Positions 1 through 8,466 of a DNA stretch of 47,997 nt are shown here, one piece after another. The notes beneath the pieces were generated by a model that saw only the letters and a list, made by a program, of their open reading frames with translations, was not told the origin of the DNA and ran no database searches. Source of the DNA: Spirosoma fluviale (GTDB lineage Bacteria; Bacteroidota; Bacteroidia; Cytophagales; Spirosomataceae); NCBI GenBank assembly GCA_945885545.1, contig CAMCYZ010000004.1, forward strand, positions 1 to 47,997, read 5' to 3'. Position 1 is the first letter of the stretch; every line of letters starts with the position of its first letter. The translations under genes were made by a program, and so were the position numbers.

Positions 1-518
1 ATCACCACATCGGTAGAAATATTATTTTTAGATAAAGCTTGGTGAATGAGACTTACCAAAAAATGGTTGGAAAATTGTGCTTCTTTTCCACCTTTCAATA
101 CACAGGCATTTCCGGACATGATGCACAAAGATGCCACGTCGATAGTTACGTTTGGCCTTGACTCAAAGATGGTACCTATTACACCCATTGGGACAGCAAT
201 TTTCTGCATTTTGATGCCGTTGTCAAAAGTTCGCTCCAACAGAATTTGTCCACTTGGGTCATTTAAATTGGCCACTTGTCCTAGGGCGTCAGCTATTCCG
301 GTTATCCGATTTTCATTCAGCAAAAGTCTGTCATACTTGGCATCTTTGGGGTCCATCAAGTCCAAATCCTTCTTGTTTTCGACAATAATTTGAGGCAAAT
401 TCCCCAAAAGAATATCAGCCAAATCTGTAATTATTTTAGCTTTCTGGCTCTTATTTAGTCGCCTAACTTGCGAAGCCGACTTGTGTGTATTTTTTAAAAG
501 ATGCTCAATGCTTATCAT
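1..518 (-). CDS. proA: Gamma-glutamyl phosphate reductase (glutamate-5-semialdehyde dehydrogenase), 5' part only
   Basis: The enzyme reduces gamma-glutamyl phosphate to glutamate-5-semialdehyde with NADPH, the second step of proline synthesis in the cytosol. The visible 172 residues begin MISIEHLLKNTHKSASQVRR and include the family stretch PMGVIGTIFESRPNVTIDVA followed by LCIMSGNACVLKGGKEA, which is the N-terminal nucleotide-binding part of ProA. The gene runs off the left edge, so the catalytic-cysteine half is not seen. The start is the ATG whose complement lies at 516-518. No proB lies upstream; the next 700 bp are non-coding. Assignment is firm from the conserved motif; the plus-strand reading frame over 46-393 is only its shadow. 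Confidence 0.95.
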   Translation of the reverse strand, partial: MISIEHLLKNTHKSASQVRRLNKSQKAKIITDLADILLGNLPQIIVENKKDLDLMDPKDAKYDRLLLNENRITGIADALGQVANLNDPSGQILLERTFDNGIKMQKIAVPMGVIGTIFESRPNVTIDVASLCIMSGNACVLKGGKEAQFSNHFLVSLIHQALSKNNISTDVV

Positions 519-1198
519 TTCGAAGGTATATTTTCAAGGTCAAAGTTCGGGATTTTTTTTGGAAAAGTAGCTAGAAGAGCAGTTTTGAGATAAATGGAAA
601 ATGGAGCCAGTTGAATTAGTGAATGTTAAAATAGGAAAACATGCCTTGGTATAATAGAAAACCTCAAGCCTCTGAATGAATAACTAAAGTTTCGGGTTTA
701 AAACTGCATAAATTATATACTTTGTGTGTCTTGTCAGACTTCACTAGGCGTGCCCGCTGACTTTTTGCGAGACATCGCACCGCCTGGCTGCCAGGCCAGT
801 TGAAAAAAAGCTGAAAGGTCGGTTCCAAACAAAAAAACTGTTTTTTTTGCCACTAAGGCGTTCGAAATGATCCTGAAAGCCGACCGACTGTAAATTTCGC
901 TAACAACGTTTTGGGCTATAAAAAAATCCTTTGGAAGCGAAATTTTACAACGGACTACAAAAAATATATAAGGGACAATTAGTATTTAATTTGAAAATTA
1001 TAACTAACTAATAATCAAAAACAACATCATTTTTTTTGCAAGTGTTTAATTATTAGTTTTTTATTTTCTCCGAAACTTTAGTTAATTTGATATTTATTAG
1101 CACATTCTTTCTGATTCAAAACGCATATTCCTTGAGTTTGGCAAGCAACTCACTAACTCTGGAAAACTTGTGTACGCCAAGAATCTAGGGTTTGTTTG
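519..1198. other. Long intergenic region with an imperfect inverted repeat
   Basis: About 700 bp between the proA start and the terminator of the amidase gene contain no convincing reading frame. The centre (about 735-960) looks less AT-rich than its flanks. It holds a short hairpin CCTGG-CTG-CCAGG at 783-795 and an inverted repeat whose arms are 889-901 and 936-949 (TGTAAATTTCGCT and AGCGAAATTTTACA, one base different in length). The loop carries TAACAACGTTTTGGGCT. This could be a remnant of a mobile or repeated element. No RNA gene fold was recognised. Confidence 0.4.
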
Positions 1199-1232
1199 AA
1201 AAAAAAATACCGGAAACCTTCACGGCTTTCGG
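1199..1232 (-). terminator. Intrinsic terminator of the amidase gene
   Basis: Read on the minus strand, the arms CCGAAAGCC and GGTTTCCGG enclose a 5-nt loop (one A-C mismatch, one G-U pair) and are followed by TA and a run of eight T. It lies about 27 bp beyond the amidase stop codon. Confidence 0.75.
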
Positions 1233-1258
1233 CATTCCTTGTATGTAATAAGATATCC

Positions 1259-2083
1259 CTAGTTATTCATGAGTCCTTGTGCAAACCAGTTGGCTATGGC
1301 TTGTCTATTGTCTGCTAAAAGCAGGCGTTTTCTGTCAAATTCGTTGGTGATGTTTCCTAGTTCTATATAAACTATCGGTGGCTTTGATTCCTTTATCATC
1401 CAGAGGTCACGGGATTTAACTACTCCAGTGTAGCCACGGCCTTTTTGTTTAGCGTTGTATTTCTGTTGCACAGTGTTGTATAAGCCCTCGGCCAATTCCT
1501 TGCTTTCGGGCTTTCGGTCGTTGTAATAGAAGAAAATATCAACTTTGTGGTCAGTATAACGCGAGTCCACATGGGTTTCTATAACCCTCTGAATTTCGTA
1601 CCCTTTGCGACTATTTTCGGAATAGAGCTCATTGATTATTCTTGTTCTCTGGCGAAGCCTCGCAGATTGATTCAAAGGGATTTTTTCTCCACCCCAAACT
1701 ACTTCGTCGGTGTCTATTTCTAGGTATTCGTGGTCTCTGATACCATCGTTTTCGTCTCTTACAATCATATATACTTTTGCACCGTGCATAAGTAGGTTTT
1801 TGGCCAACCTTAAGCTTACATCGTAGGCGTATTCGTCTTCGGCTACGATTTTTCCATTTACTTTGGTGTTCGCACCTGGGTCTGGACCGCCATGTCCGCT
1901 AACGATATAATACACATGGTCGGATAGCTCGTTGTTGAGTATAGGAGTAGAGGCGTGATTTTCTCCAAATATTTCAAAATCGAGTACTTTAGGTGAACCT
2001 TTTGTGTTTGTATCATAGTCTTTAAACGAACTTAGTCCAACCAACAAAATAGCCGTGGCTAAATAGAATAATTGATTTTTCAT
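1259..2083 (-). CDS. N-acetylmuramoyl-L-alanine amidase (Amidase_3 family)
   Basis: Predicted zinc amidase that cleaves the bond between N-acetylmuramic acid and L-alanine in peptidoglycan. After a hydrophobic N-terminus (MKNQLFYLATAILLVGLSS, signal peptide or anchor) the domain starts with VSGHGGPDPGA, giving the first zinc histidine at about residue 64. The family glutamate lies in EDEYAYDVSLRLAKNL, the second histidine in ETHVDSR and the catalytic glutamate in IELGNITNEFD. The ATG at 2083 is chosen over a longer frame beginning at 2152, because only this start puts the hydrophobic segment at the N-terminus and a TAnnTTTG-like element (minus strand, 2150-2157) overlaps the longer start. The gene stands alone and has its own terminator. 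Confidence 0.9.
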   Translation of the reverse strand: MKNQLFYLATAILLVGLSSFKDYDTNTKGSPKVLDFEIFGENHASTPILNNELSDHVYYIVSGHGGPDPGANTKVNGKIVAEDEYAYDVSLRLAKNLLMHGAKVYMIVRDENDGIRDHEYLEIDTDEVVWGGEKIPLNQSARLRQRTRIINELYSENSRKGYEIQRVIETHVDSRYTDHKVDIFFYYNDRKPESKELAEGLYNTVQQKYNAKQKGRGYTGVVKSRDLWMIKESKPPIVYIELGNITNEFDRKRLLLADNRQAIANWFAQGLMNN

Positions 2084-2411
2084 GGCAAGAATTTTAGAAA
2101 AGCAAAAACTTATTTTAGTAATATAATTGACAAGTTTCAAATTTTGTGCCAAAAATAGTTCATTGCCATTTTTGTATTGGAAATGTTTTGAAATTATTCG
2201 TTGAATTTACCTTTTTCTAATATCGAAATAATTGAGTGGCTCTTTTTTTGTAAAAAAACTTAAAATGCCAAAAGTTAATTCATGTTTTGAAGTCACAATT
2301 TAAGGTTATGATTTTAAAAAAGCAAATAATTTTAAATTTTCTGTCGCTACAAAACCAAAATGTGCTACTTATCTTTAAGTTTGTATAACCTAAAAATCTC
2401 CTTACCGAATA

Positions 2412-3917
2412 ATGAAAAAAGTCGCCTTTTTATTTTTAATACTTCCTAGTGTTTTGGCTCAGAAAACCAATTTTGATTCTCTCGCAAATCATTTTGGTTC
2501 CAAAAACTTTCCGCTGTTCTTAGAATACCTCTCTATACCGTGTGATGCCAATTATAAGGACGACATCCTGAAAAACGTGGTGTGGGTGGAGAATCAGTTT
2601 GTTAAAAGGGGTTTTGAATCTAGGCGACTTGAAACTAGCACAATTCCAGTATTGTTGTTGGAGAAGAAATCGCAGAATCCGAAAGCCAAAACTATCCTAT
2701 ACTATTATCACTCTGATGGGCAGCCTGTTATCCCGTCCGAATGGCTGCAAGAGGACCCTTTTAAGCCTGTCTTGAAACAGAAAAATGTAGTGAATGGTAA
2801 CTGGGAAATCATTCCGATAGAAAATCTTCAAAAAAAGATTGACCCCGAATGGCGAATTTTTGGTAGGGCATCCTCCGATGACAAAGGTCCTGGGGTAATG
2901 TTGCTGTCTGCTTTAGATGCATTAGAATCCCAAAATATTAAAACACAGTATAGTCTTAAGATATTGGTGGATTTTGAGGAAGAAAAGGGTTCGGTTAATC
3001 TTCCGGGAATAATTGATAACTATAAGGCTGCTTTGTCTTCGGATCTACTTCTGATTTTTGATGGCCCAGGCCATGTGTCTAACTTGCCCACCATTACTTT
3101 TGGAGCTAGAGGTATAGCTACTTTGACCTTGACCACTTATGGTGCTTACACAGCTCAACACAGCGGACACTATGGGAATTACCTGCCAAATCCGGCTCTG
3201 AGGATGGCTCAGTTATTGGCATCTATGAAATCTGAGGATGGTAAAGTACTCATTCCTGGATTTTATGATGGCGTGAAATTAGACGCCAAAGCCAAACAGA
3301 AACTAAAAGAAATTCCAGATGATTTGTTTCTGGTAAATACTAAATTAGGAATAAAAACACCCGACAAAGTGGGCGATAGCTACCAAGAGGCATTGGTTTA
3401 TCCTTCATTAAATATCAGAGGGCTAAAGGCCGGTGAAGTTGGAGCTTTAGCAGCCACTATCATTCCCGACAAAGCAGTTGCCGAAATTGACATCCGAACT
3501 GTGGCAGCCACCAAACCTGAGAAACTACTGAAAAATGTAAAGGATTTCATTGCTTCCAAAGGCTATTATATAACTGAAAAAGACCCCACACCTGATGAAA
3601 GAGCCAAGTATGAGAAGATAATTAAAGTAGGTTCAAGGCCAGCTTATGGTGCATTTACTACCGATACAAACGGAGCTATTGGCATTTGGCTAGAAAACGC
3701 ACTTACAAAAACTACGGATAAAAAAATTATCAAATTGCCTACGATGGGAGGTTCAGTGCCGATTTCTCCTTTTGTGACCAAACTTGGAGTAACGGCAGTA
3801 ATAATCCCGACCGTAAACGCAGACAACAATCAGCACAGTGCAAACGAAAACTTGCGACTGGGTAATTATTTTGAAGGTATAAAAACCATGATGGGGCTTC
3901 TGAGTAGTGATTTTTGA
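2412..3917 (+). CDS. M20 family metallopeptidase (dipeptidase/carboxypeptidase type), secreted
   Basis: Predicted di-zinc exopeptidase of the ArgE/DapE/CPG2 group. A signal peptide (MKKVAFLFLILPSVLAQ) suggests export to the periplasm. Metal and catalytic motifs are in order: YYYHSDGQPV (H100, D102), GRASSDDKGPG with the bridging aspartate, VDFEEEKGS with the general-base glutamate pair, a later aspartate in FDGPG, and the C-terminal histidine in HSANENLRLG. The dimerisation domain (from about ITFGARGIATLTL) is present, so at 501 aa it looks complete. trpA follows 58 bp downstream with its own promoter, so shared function is unlikely. The peptide substrate cannot be read from the sequence. Confidence 0.9.
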   Translation: MKKVAFLFLILPSVLAQKTNFDSLANHFGSKNFPLFLEYLSIPCDANYKDDILKNVVWVENQFVKRGFESRRLETSTIPVLLLEKKSQNPKAKTILYYYHSDGQPVIPSEWLQEDPFKPVLKQKNVVNGNWEIIPIENLQKKIDPEWRIFGRASSDDKGPGVMLLSALDALESQNIKTQYSLKILVDFEEEKGSVNLPGIIDNYKAALSSDLLLIFDGPGHVSNLPTITFGARGIATLTLTTYGAYTAQHSGHYGNYLPNPALRMAQLLASMKSEDGKVLIPGFYDGVKLDAKAKQKLKEIPDDLFLVNTKLGIKTPDKVGDSYQEALVYPSLNIRGLKAGEVGALAATIIPDKAVAEIDIRTVAATKPEKLLKNVKDFIASKGYYITEKDPTPDERAKYEKIIKVGSRPAYGAFTTDTNGAIGIWLENALTKTTDKKIIKLPTMGGSVPISPFVTKLGVTAVIIPTVNADNNQHSANENLRLGNYFEGIKTMMGLLSSDF

Positions 3918-3927
3918 GAAATGTCAA

Positions 3928-3956
3928 TTGTGTGGTGGAAATATTGTCTAATTTTG
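3928..3956 (+). promoter_or_regulatory. Bacteroidota-type promoter of trpA
   Basis: TTG at 3928-3930 and TAATTTTG at 3949-3956 (consensus TAnnTTTG), 18 bp apart, end 19 bp before the trpA ATG. It lies just after the stop of the M20 peptidase gene, so trpA can be transcribed separately. Confidence 0.65.
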
Positions 3957-3975
3957 CAACAAGATTAAATACTAG

Positions 3976-4749
3976 ATGAACAGAATTACAGCCTTATTTC
4001 AGAGTAAAAAACAAGAAGTACTTAACGTATATTTCACAGCTGGATTTCCGAATTTAGGTGATACCACCACGGTTTTGGAGGCATTGCAAGAGGGTGGAGC
4101 AGATATTGTGGAGATTGGAATGCCCTATTCTGATCCCGTGGCCGATGGTGAGACTATTCAAGAGTCCAATCAAAAAGCTCTTGAAAACGGGATGTCGCTA
4201 AAAGTTCTCTTTGAGCAATTGGATGGAATTAGAAACAAAGGCATTACGGTTCCGATTGTTTTGATGGGTTACCTCAACCCTGTCTATCAGTTTGGTATTG
4301 AGGCGTTTGCAAAACAGTGTCAGGAGAAAGGAATTGATGGGCTCATTCTTCCCGATTTGCCGGTTGATGAGTATTTTAGGGAATACAAAAAGATTTTTGA
4401 CCAATATGGATTATTGAATATTTTTCTCATAACTCCGCAAACATCAGAAGAAAGAATTCGAAAAATCGATGAAATTTCTGATGGGTTTATTTATATGGTT
4501 TCGTCGGCTAGTGTCACTGGGGCTACATCTGGAATTACACCCGAAATGGAGACCTACTTCAATAGAGTTAATGCCATGAACCTTCGTAATCCACGATTAA
4601 TTGGTTTTGGAATAAAAGATAAAGAGACTTTCCAGACGGCTTCAAAATATGCTTCAGGTGCCATCATCGGTAGTCAATTTGTAAGAATTATTGGTAGTGC
4701 TAAAGATTTGAAGGGCGATATAGTATCTTATTTGAAGTCATTGAGGTAG
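3976..4749 (+). CDS. trpA: Tryptophan synthase alpha subunit
   Basis: Cleaves indole-3-glycerol phosphate to indole and glyceraldehyde 3-phosphate; indole is passed to TrpB in the alpha2-beta2 complex. The TIM-barrel signature VEIGMPYSDPVADG carries the two catalytic acids, E46 and D57, equivalent to E49 and D60 of the Salmonella enzyme. The phosphate-binding region SASVTGATSG and IGFGIKDKETFQTA are also present. At 257 aa it is full length. No other trp gene lies in the window, so trpA is here separate from any trp operon. The last 12 codons plus stop are repeated just downstream in a tandem duplication (see 4711-4937). Assignment is firm. Confidence 0.97.
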   Translation: MNRITALFQSKKQEVLNVYFTAGFPNLGDTTTVLEALQEGGADIVEIGMPYSDPVADGETIQESNQKALENGMSLKVLFEQLDGIRNKGITVPIVLMGYLNPVYQFGIEAFAKQCQEKGIDGLILPDLPVDEYFREYKKIFDQYGLLNIFLITPQTSEERIRKIDEISDGFIYMVSSASVTGATSGITPEMETYFNRVNAMNLRNPRLIGFGIKDKETFQTASKYASGAIIGSQFVRIIGSAKDLKGDIVSYLKSLR

Positions 4750-4937
4750 TTTTTTTGTCACGATAAGGTATTCCCAAGTATTTTTTTAACGCTAAGACCT
4801 CAAAGTTTTTTCGCAAAGTTCGCAAAGTTAAATTTCTAGAAGGGTGATATTGTATCTTATTTGAAGTCATTGAGGTAATTTTTTGTTACTTTTTTTAAAC
4901 GCAAAGACCGCAAAGTTTTTTCGCAAAGCCCGCAAAA
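4711..4937 (+). repeat. Diverged tandem duplication of the trpA 3' end plus a CGCAAAG-rich element
   Basis: Copy A (4711-4839) and copy B (4840-4937) each start with the last 12 trpA codons and stop, encoding the same peptide KGDIVSYLKSLR, then a T-run, then an array of CGCAAAG-like words at 4781-4829 and 4891-4937. Copy B is about 19 bp shorter between the two parts. The coding parts differ at three positions, ggc/ggt, ata/att and tag/taa, all silent. Arrays of CGCAAAG words like this recur between genes in Bacteroidota (general knowledge, not checked here). Confidence 0.85.
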
Positions 4938-5145
4938 GATATTTTAAGCTGTTTTTTTAACGAACAGTTCGTAAATTTTTTTTCTAAGTTTCCACAGTAA
5001 GCTTCTTTTTGAATTGTTCTCTTCAAAGTATTAATTCTTAGTTTTCGATATGAACATTTCTTTTAAAGAACTTTCAGTGAAAACATGCTCGTTTCAAAGC
5101 AAGTTTTATCTATAAAACAATTAGAGGTTAAAATCAAACCACAAA
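4938..5145. other. Intergenic stretch without a recognisable gene
   Basis: AT-rich sequence between the trpA repeat and the shared terminator. The only structure seen is a short palindrome CGAAC-A-GTTCG at 4961-4971. The longest ATG frame, from 5050, is about 20 codons and looks random. Confidence 0.5.
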
Positions 5146-5173
5146 AAAAAGACCCCCAATAGGAGGTCTTTTT
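5146..5173. terminator. Bidirectional terminator between trpA and the TonB-receptor gene
   Basis: Arms AAAAAGACC (5146-5154) and GGTCTTTTT (5165-5173) around a 10-nt loop give an A-tract/T-tract hairpin that can act on both strands. It can end the minus-strand receptor gene, whose stop codon lies at 5236, and any readthrough from trpA. Confidence 0.75.
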
Positions 5174-5235
5174 CTAATAAACCAAAGAAAATTATGAAGT
5201 TTGACCGGAGTCATTTTTCAATAATTTTTGGTTTG

Positions 5236-8200
5236 TTATTTATTGAATAACTCATCAAAAGCTATTGAAACATAGTACATAGATCCAACATACGCACTAC
5301 CGAATGCTTGTACGTAAGGTTTGCCGCCTATGTTTGTACCACCAAGTTTAACAATTGATTTCAAAGAAGGCAATTTGTAGCTCACTTGAGCATCTACGTT
5401 GAATATTGCTGGAACTTCTGTATTGCCAAACAAAGGCACTGTGGTGGTTGTTGGAAACACAAAGCCTGATTCCCAAGTAAATGCATCTTGATAACGTGCG
5501 GAAACGTTAAATCCGATTTTATCACCGCTTCCAAGTTTTTTAGCAAAATTAATATTGAATCTATTTCTTGGAGAGTTAAAGCCAGCATATTGTTGCTCTG
5601 GCGAAGCAACAAAATTCACCAACCTATTCACTGCCCAGTTTGCTCCAAGACTGTATCCTTTGGGTAATGAATAGTTAAGTCCTAAAGCCCAACCATCAGC
5701 TTTTATTTTCTCGCTAGTGTTTGAAGGTCTAGAGTATCCTTTAATTTTTCCTACACCTATGCCCGACTGAAGCGGAAGTCCTGGGCCAGCAGCTTCTGTT
5801 GGTACCACTATAACAGTACCTCCAATGAAATTGCTATAGATACTATTGTAATAGTAAGTATCCAAAAATAGTTTTTTGCCGATTAAACCCTTATAACCAA
5901 TTTCCCAAGATTTAATTCTCTCTGGTTGCAAAGGAACTGGTGAATATTTTGGCAATGCACCCAATGCAAAAGCTGGAGTAACTCTTGTAGCTAGTGCATT
6001 AGCTTGGGTAGTAACATTGGCTGTTATTATATCTCTAACCGCTTGGCTTGACATTTGACTAGTTACCTGAGCTTGAATGGCAGCCGGAGCATTATCAGCT
6101 AGTAATTGCCCAGCAGCTACTAATCCTTGAACAGCAGCGGTTACTTGAGCAACAACTCCTGCTTGTACGGTTGAAACTACGGCTGATTGAATTGCTGGTA
6201 AATTTGATTGAACAAAAGCTCCAATATCAGTTGCTAGTTTTTGTTTTGCAGCTGCGTCTAAATATTTAGAGTTAGCTCCATTGATTTGAAAGTCCGACAA
6301 AATATGTCTTGGAATACCCGCTGTTAGATTATATCTGCCATTAAACTCATCCAAACCGCCAATAAGCGTTCCGTTAGGAGTGGTTAGGTCAATATACTGA
6401 TTTTGTGTAGTTGGAATTCTAAAACCTGTTTGGTAAGAAGCTCTAATATTATGATCCCCAAAAGTAGTTACAGCCGATACTCTTGGTGTAAATTGTCCAT
6501 CAAAGTTTTGATTTTTGTCATAACGAACAGAACCAATTAACTTTAAATGGTCACTAAATATACTTTTACTAGCTTGTGTAAAGGCTCCGTATTCGTTAAT
6601 AAGAATAACACCATTTCTACCTTCTTCTTTATCAGCAAATAGAGTTCCGTCTGATTTAAGTCTGTATTGTCTAACATTTGCTCCCGCTATTAACTCCATA
6701 AACTTTATTTGGTTTTTGAAGTTATAGAATCCTTCAGCGTGGAACATATCGGTTTTGTCTGTAAATGCACTTCCACCTTTGCTGATGGGTAGTTCACGAT
6801 ATTTATCTAAAAGCGTATTGAATGTGGCACTTCCTGGTTTAGGGAAGTTAACATCTGCTGCACTACGAGCGGTCAAATGTGCCTGAGCTTCTGCTTGTCC
6901 ACCTGCTCTAGCCTGTGCAAAAGCTCCCAAATAAGTCCCAAACCAGTTGGCATGAGGCGTTGCTTCGTTAAGCATATTTACAGCAGTGAGTCCTGCTAAA
7001 TAAGATTGACCCGAATTTTCTTGCGTTGTATATCCACGAAGTGAGAAATTATCTCCCTTGAGTTCAAGTTTTCCTTGTAAAAGATTGAAATTTCTCAATC
7101 CATAACGGCCAGTTCCAGTATACACTGTTGTACCATAGCCATAATTTAATTGACCTATCGCCTCAATTTTCTCAGAGAGTCTGTAATGTAAGGCCACATT
7201 GGTCTTGAAGCTCTTTGTATTGTAGTCCATAAGGTCTCTTTCGGCAAATCCTGTGCGGCTAACAATAGAGCCCAAAGGAAGAAGTCCGGCAGCGTTGGCT
7301 GCAGTGAGTTGATTTTTCAAAGCAGTTGGAACCAATGGGTTGGCTTGTAATCCCGTAAAAACAGTCTGAAGACTTGATTGAACTTCATCGCCATAAATAT
7401 TCAATCCATCATAATCTGTGGCTGAGCGATCACCTGCAACTCCTTGGCGAGCATTAAGGTTAGTTGTACTATTGGCTTCCCAATCTTTTGCGGCCAGATA
7501 AGAAAGATTCACTTTAAAAGCAAACTTGTTATTGAAGGCTTTAGCATATCGTAAAGAAACATCATAGAATGGAGTGGTTTGAACATCTCTATTAGATGCC
7601 GACATTACTCCCGTTTTAACATTGGCACTGACACCTTGATAAAGAAAAGGGCTTTTGGAATTCATTAAAATCAACCCGTTTAGTGCATTCGGGCCATACA
7701 ACGCCGATGCCGCACCCGTAATAAGCTCTACACTTTCAACATCGAGTTCAGGCATACCAACGATGTTGTCCACCGGGAAATTTAACCCAGGAGCTTGGTT
7801 GTCCATTCCGTCAATCATTTGAACAGTTCTTGGGTTACCAGTTGAGTTAAAACCTCTCATGTTTACCGTCTTAAACAGCAAACCTTGTGTTGTTAAATCG
7901 ACACCTTTCATGTTGCCTAGTGCATCATAGAAATTAGAGGATGTTGTTTCGCGGATGGCTCTCAAATCAAGTTTCTCAACTGATACAGGAGACCTTAATA
8001 CACTTTCCTCTACTTTCGAAGCAGATACCACTACCTCCTGTCCCATAACATCTTGGTCTTCAAGACTAATGTTGATACTTGCGTTTTCAGAATTTACGGC
8101 ATACTCTTGTGATTTGTAACCAACCGAAGAAATTACCAATTGAATCGGTAATGGGGTGGATGTAGTAAAGGAAAATTTACCTTTAATATCGGTAATCGTT

Positions 8201-8370
8201 CCAATCACTTTACCTTTGATCTGTACACTTATGCCCACCAAAGGTTCTTTGGTTTTGGCGTCAGAAATCATTCCTGAAATCACCGTTTGTCCGAATGTAA
8301 AACTTACATTAAAAAGACAAATAGCGATAAAGATGAATAACTTTTTTAGGTTTGGGTAAGTTTTACTCAT
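5236..8370 (-). CDS. TonB-dependent outer-membrane receptor with N-terminal carboxypeptidase-regulatory-like domain
   Basis: Predicted outer-membrane gated barrel that imports a ligand with energy from TonB. Order: signal peptide (about residues 1-27, ending FTFGQ), CarboxypepD_reg-like domain (about 28-110, SGMISDAKTKEPLVGISVQI), plug (about 120-240, with RGFNSTGNPRTVQMIDGMD and VELITGAASALYGPNALNG), then a 22-strand-type barrel to the C-terminus. No SusD gene adjoins it, so it is probably not a SusC glycan importer; ligand unknown. Odd feature: about 110 residues (roughly 693-803) rich in Ala, Gln and Val, without the aromatic alternation of barrel strands, sit just before the strand motif PERIKSWEIGYKG. 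Full length at 1044 aa. Confidence 0.92.
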   Translation of the reverse strand: MSKTYPNLKKLFIFIAICLFNVSFTFGQTVISGMISDAKTKEPLVGISVQIKGKVIGTITDIKGKFSFTTSTPLPIQLVISSVGYKSQEYAVNSENASINISLEDQDVMGQEVVVSASKVEESVLRSPVSVEKLDLRAIRETTSSNFYDALGNMKGVDLTTQGLLFKTVNMRGFNSTGNPRTVQMIDGMDNQAPGLNFPVDNIVGMPELDVESVELITGAASALYGPNALNGLILMNSKSPFLYQGVSANVKTGVMSASNRDVQTTPFYDVSLRYAKAFNNKFAFKVNLSYLAAKDWEANSTTNLNARQGVAGDRSATDYDGLNIYGDEVQSSLQTVFTGLQANPLVPTALKNQLTAANAAGLLPLGSIVSRTGFAERDLMDYNTKSFKTNVALHYRLSEKIEAIGQLNYGYGTTVYTGTGRYGLRNFNLLQGKLELKGDNFSLRGYTTQENSGQSYLAGLTAVNMLNEATPHANWFGTYLGAFAQARAGGQAEAQAHLTARSAADVNFPKPGSATFNTLLDKYRELPISKGGSAFTDKTDMFHAEGFYNFKNQIKFMELIAGANVRQYRLKSDGTLFADKEEGRNGVILINEYGAFTQASKSIFSDHLKLIGSVRYDKNQNFDGQFTPRVSAVTTFGDHNIRASYQTGFRIPTTQNQYIDLTTPNGTLIGGLDEFNGRYNLTAGIPRHILSDFQINGANSKYLDAAAKQKLATDIGAFVQSNLPAIQSAVVSTVQAGVVAQVTAAVQGLVAAGQLLADNAPAAIQAQVTSQMSSQAVRDIITANVTTQANALATRVTPAFALGALPKYSPVPLQPERIKSWEIGYKGLIGKKLFLDTYYYNSIYSNFIGGTVIVVPTEAAGPGLPLQSGIGVGKIKGYSRPSNTSEKIKADGWALGLNYSLPKGYSLGANWAVNRLVNFVASPEQQYAGFNSPRNRFNINFAKKLGSGDKIGFNVSARYQDAFTWESGFVFPTTTTVPLFGNTEVPAIFNVDAQVSYKLPSLKSIVKLGGTNIGGKPYVQAFGSAYVGSMYYVSIAFDELFNK

Positions 8371-8411
8371 AATTAGGCAGTATTATTTGGTTAATGAATG
8401 AAAATAAAGAC

Positions 8412-8443
8412 CAAAAATAAGCATTAAAATTATTTCAATACAA
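8412..8443 (-). promoter_or_regulatory. Promoter of the TonB-receptor gene
   Basis: On the minus strand TATTTTTG (8419-8412) matches TAnnTTTG and lies about 41 bp before the receptor ATG. A TTG (8443-8441) lies 21 bp upstream of it. Confidence 0.55.
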
Positions 8444-8466
8444 TAAAATCAAAAAATAATCATAGT

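Noticed and set aside
46-393. Plus-strand open frame of 115 codons at the left edge
   Set aside because: It is antisense to proA, whose protein is clearly conserved; the plus-strand peptide resembles no family.
889-949. Integron attC site
   Set aside because: TAACAACG and the hairpin recall attC, but no integrase or gene cassette is present and the core sites do not fit clearly.
3644-3927. Two minus-strand frames over the end of the M20 peptidase gene
   Set aside because: The plus-strand protein holds the conserved metal-binding histidine there; the antisense frames show no family features.
4781-4937. CRISPR array from the CGCAAAG repeats
   Set aside because: Repeat words are 7 bp with 2-7 bp between them, with no spacers of uniform length and no cas genes.
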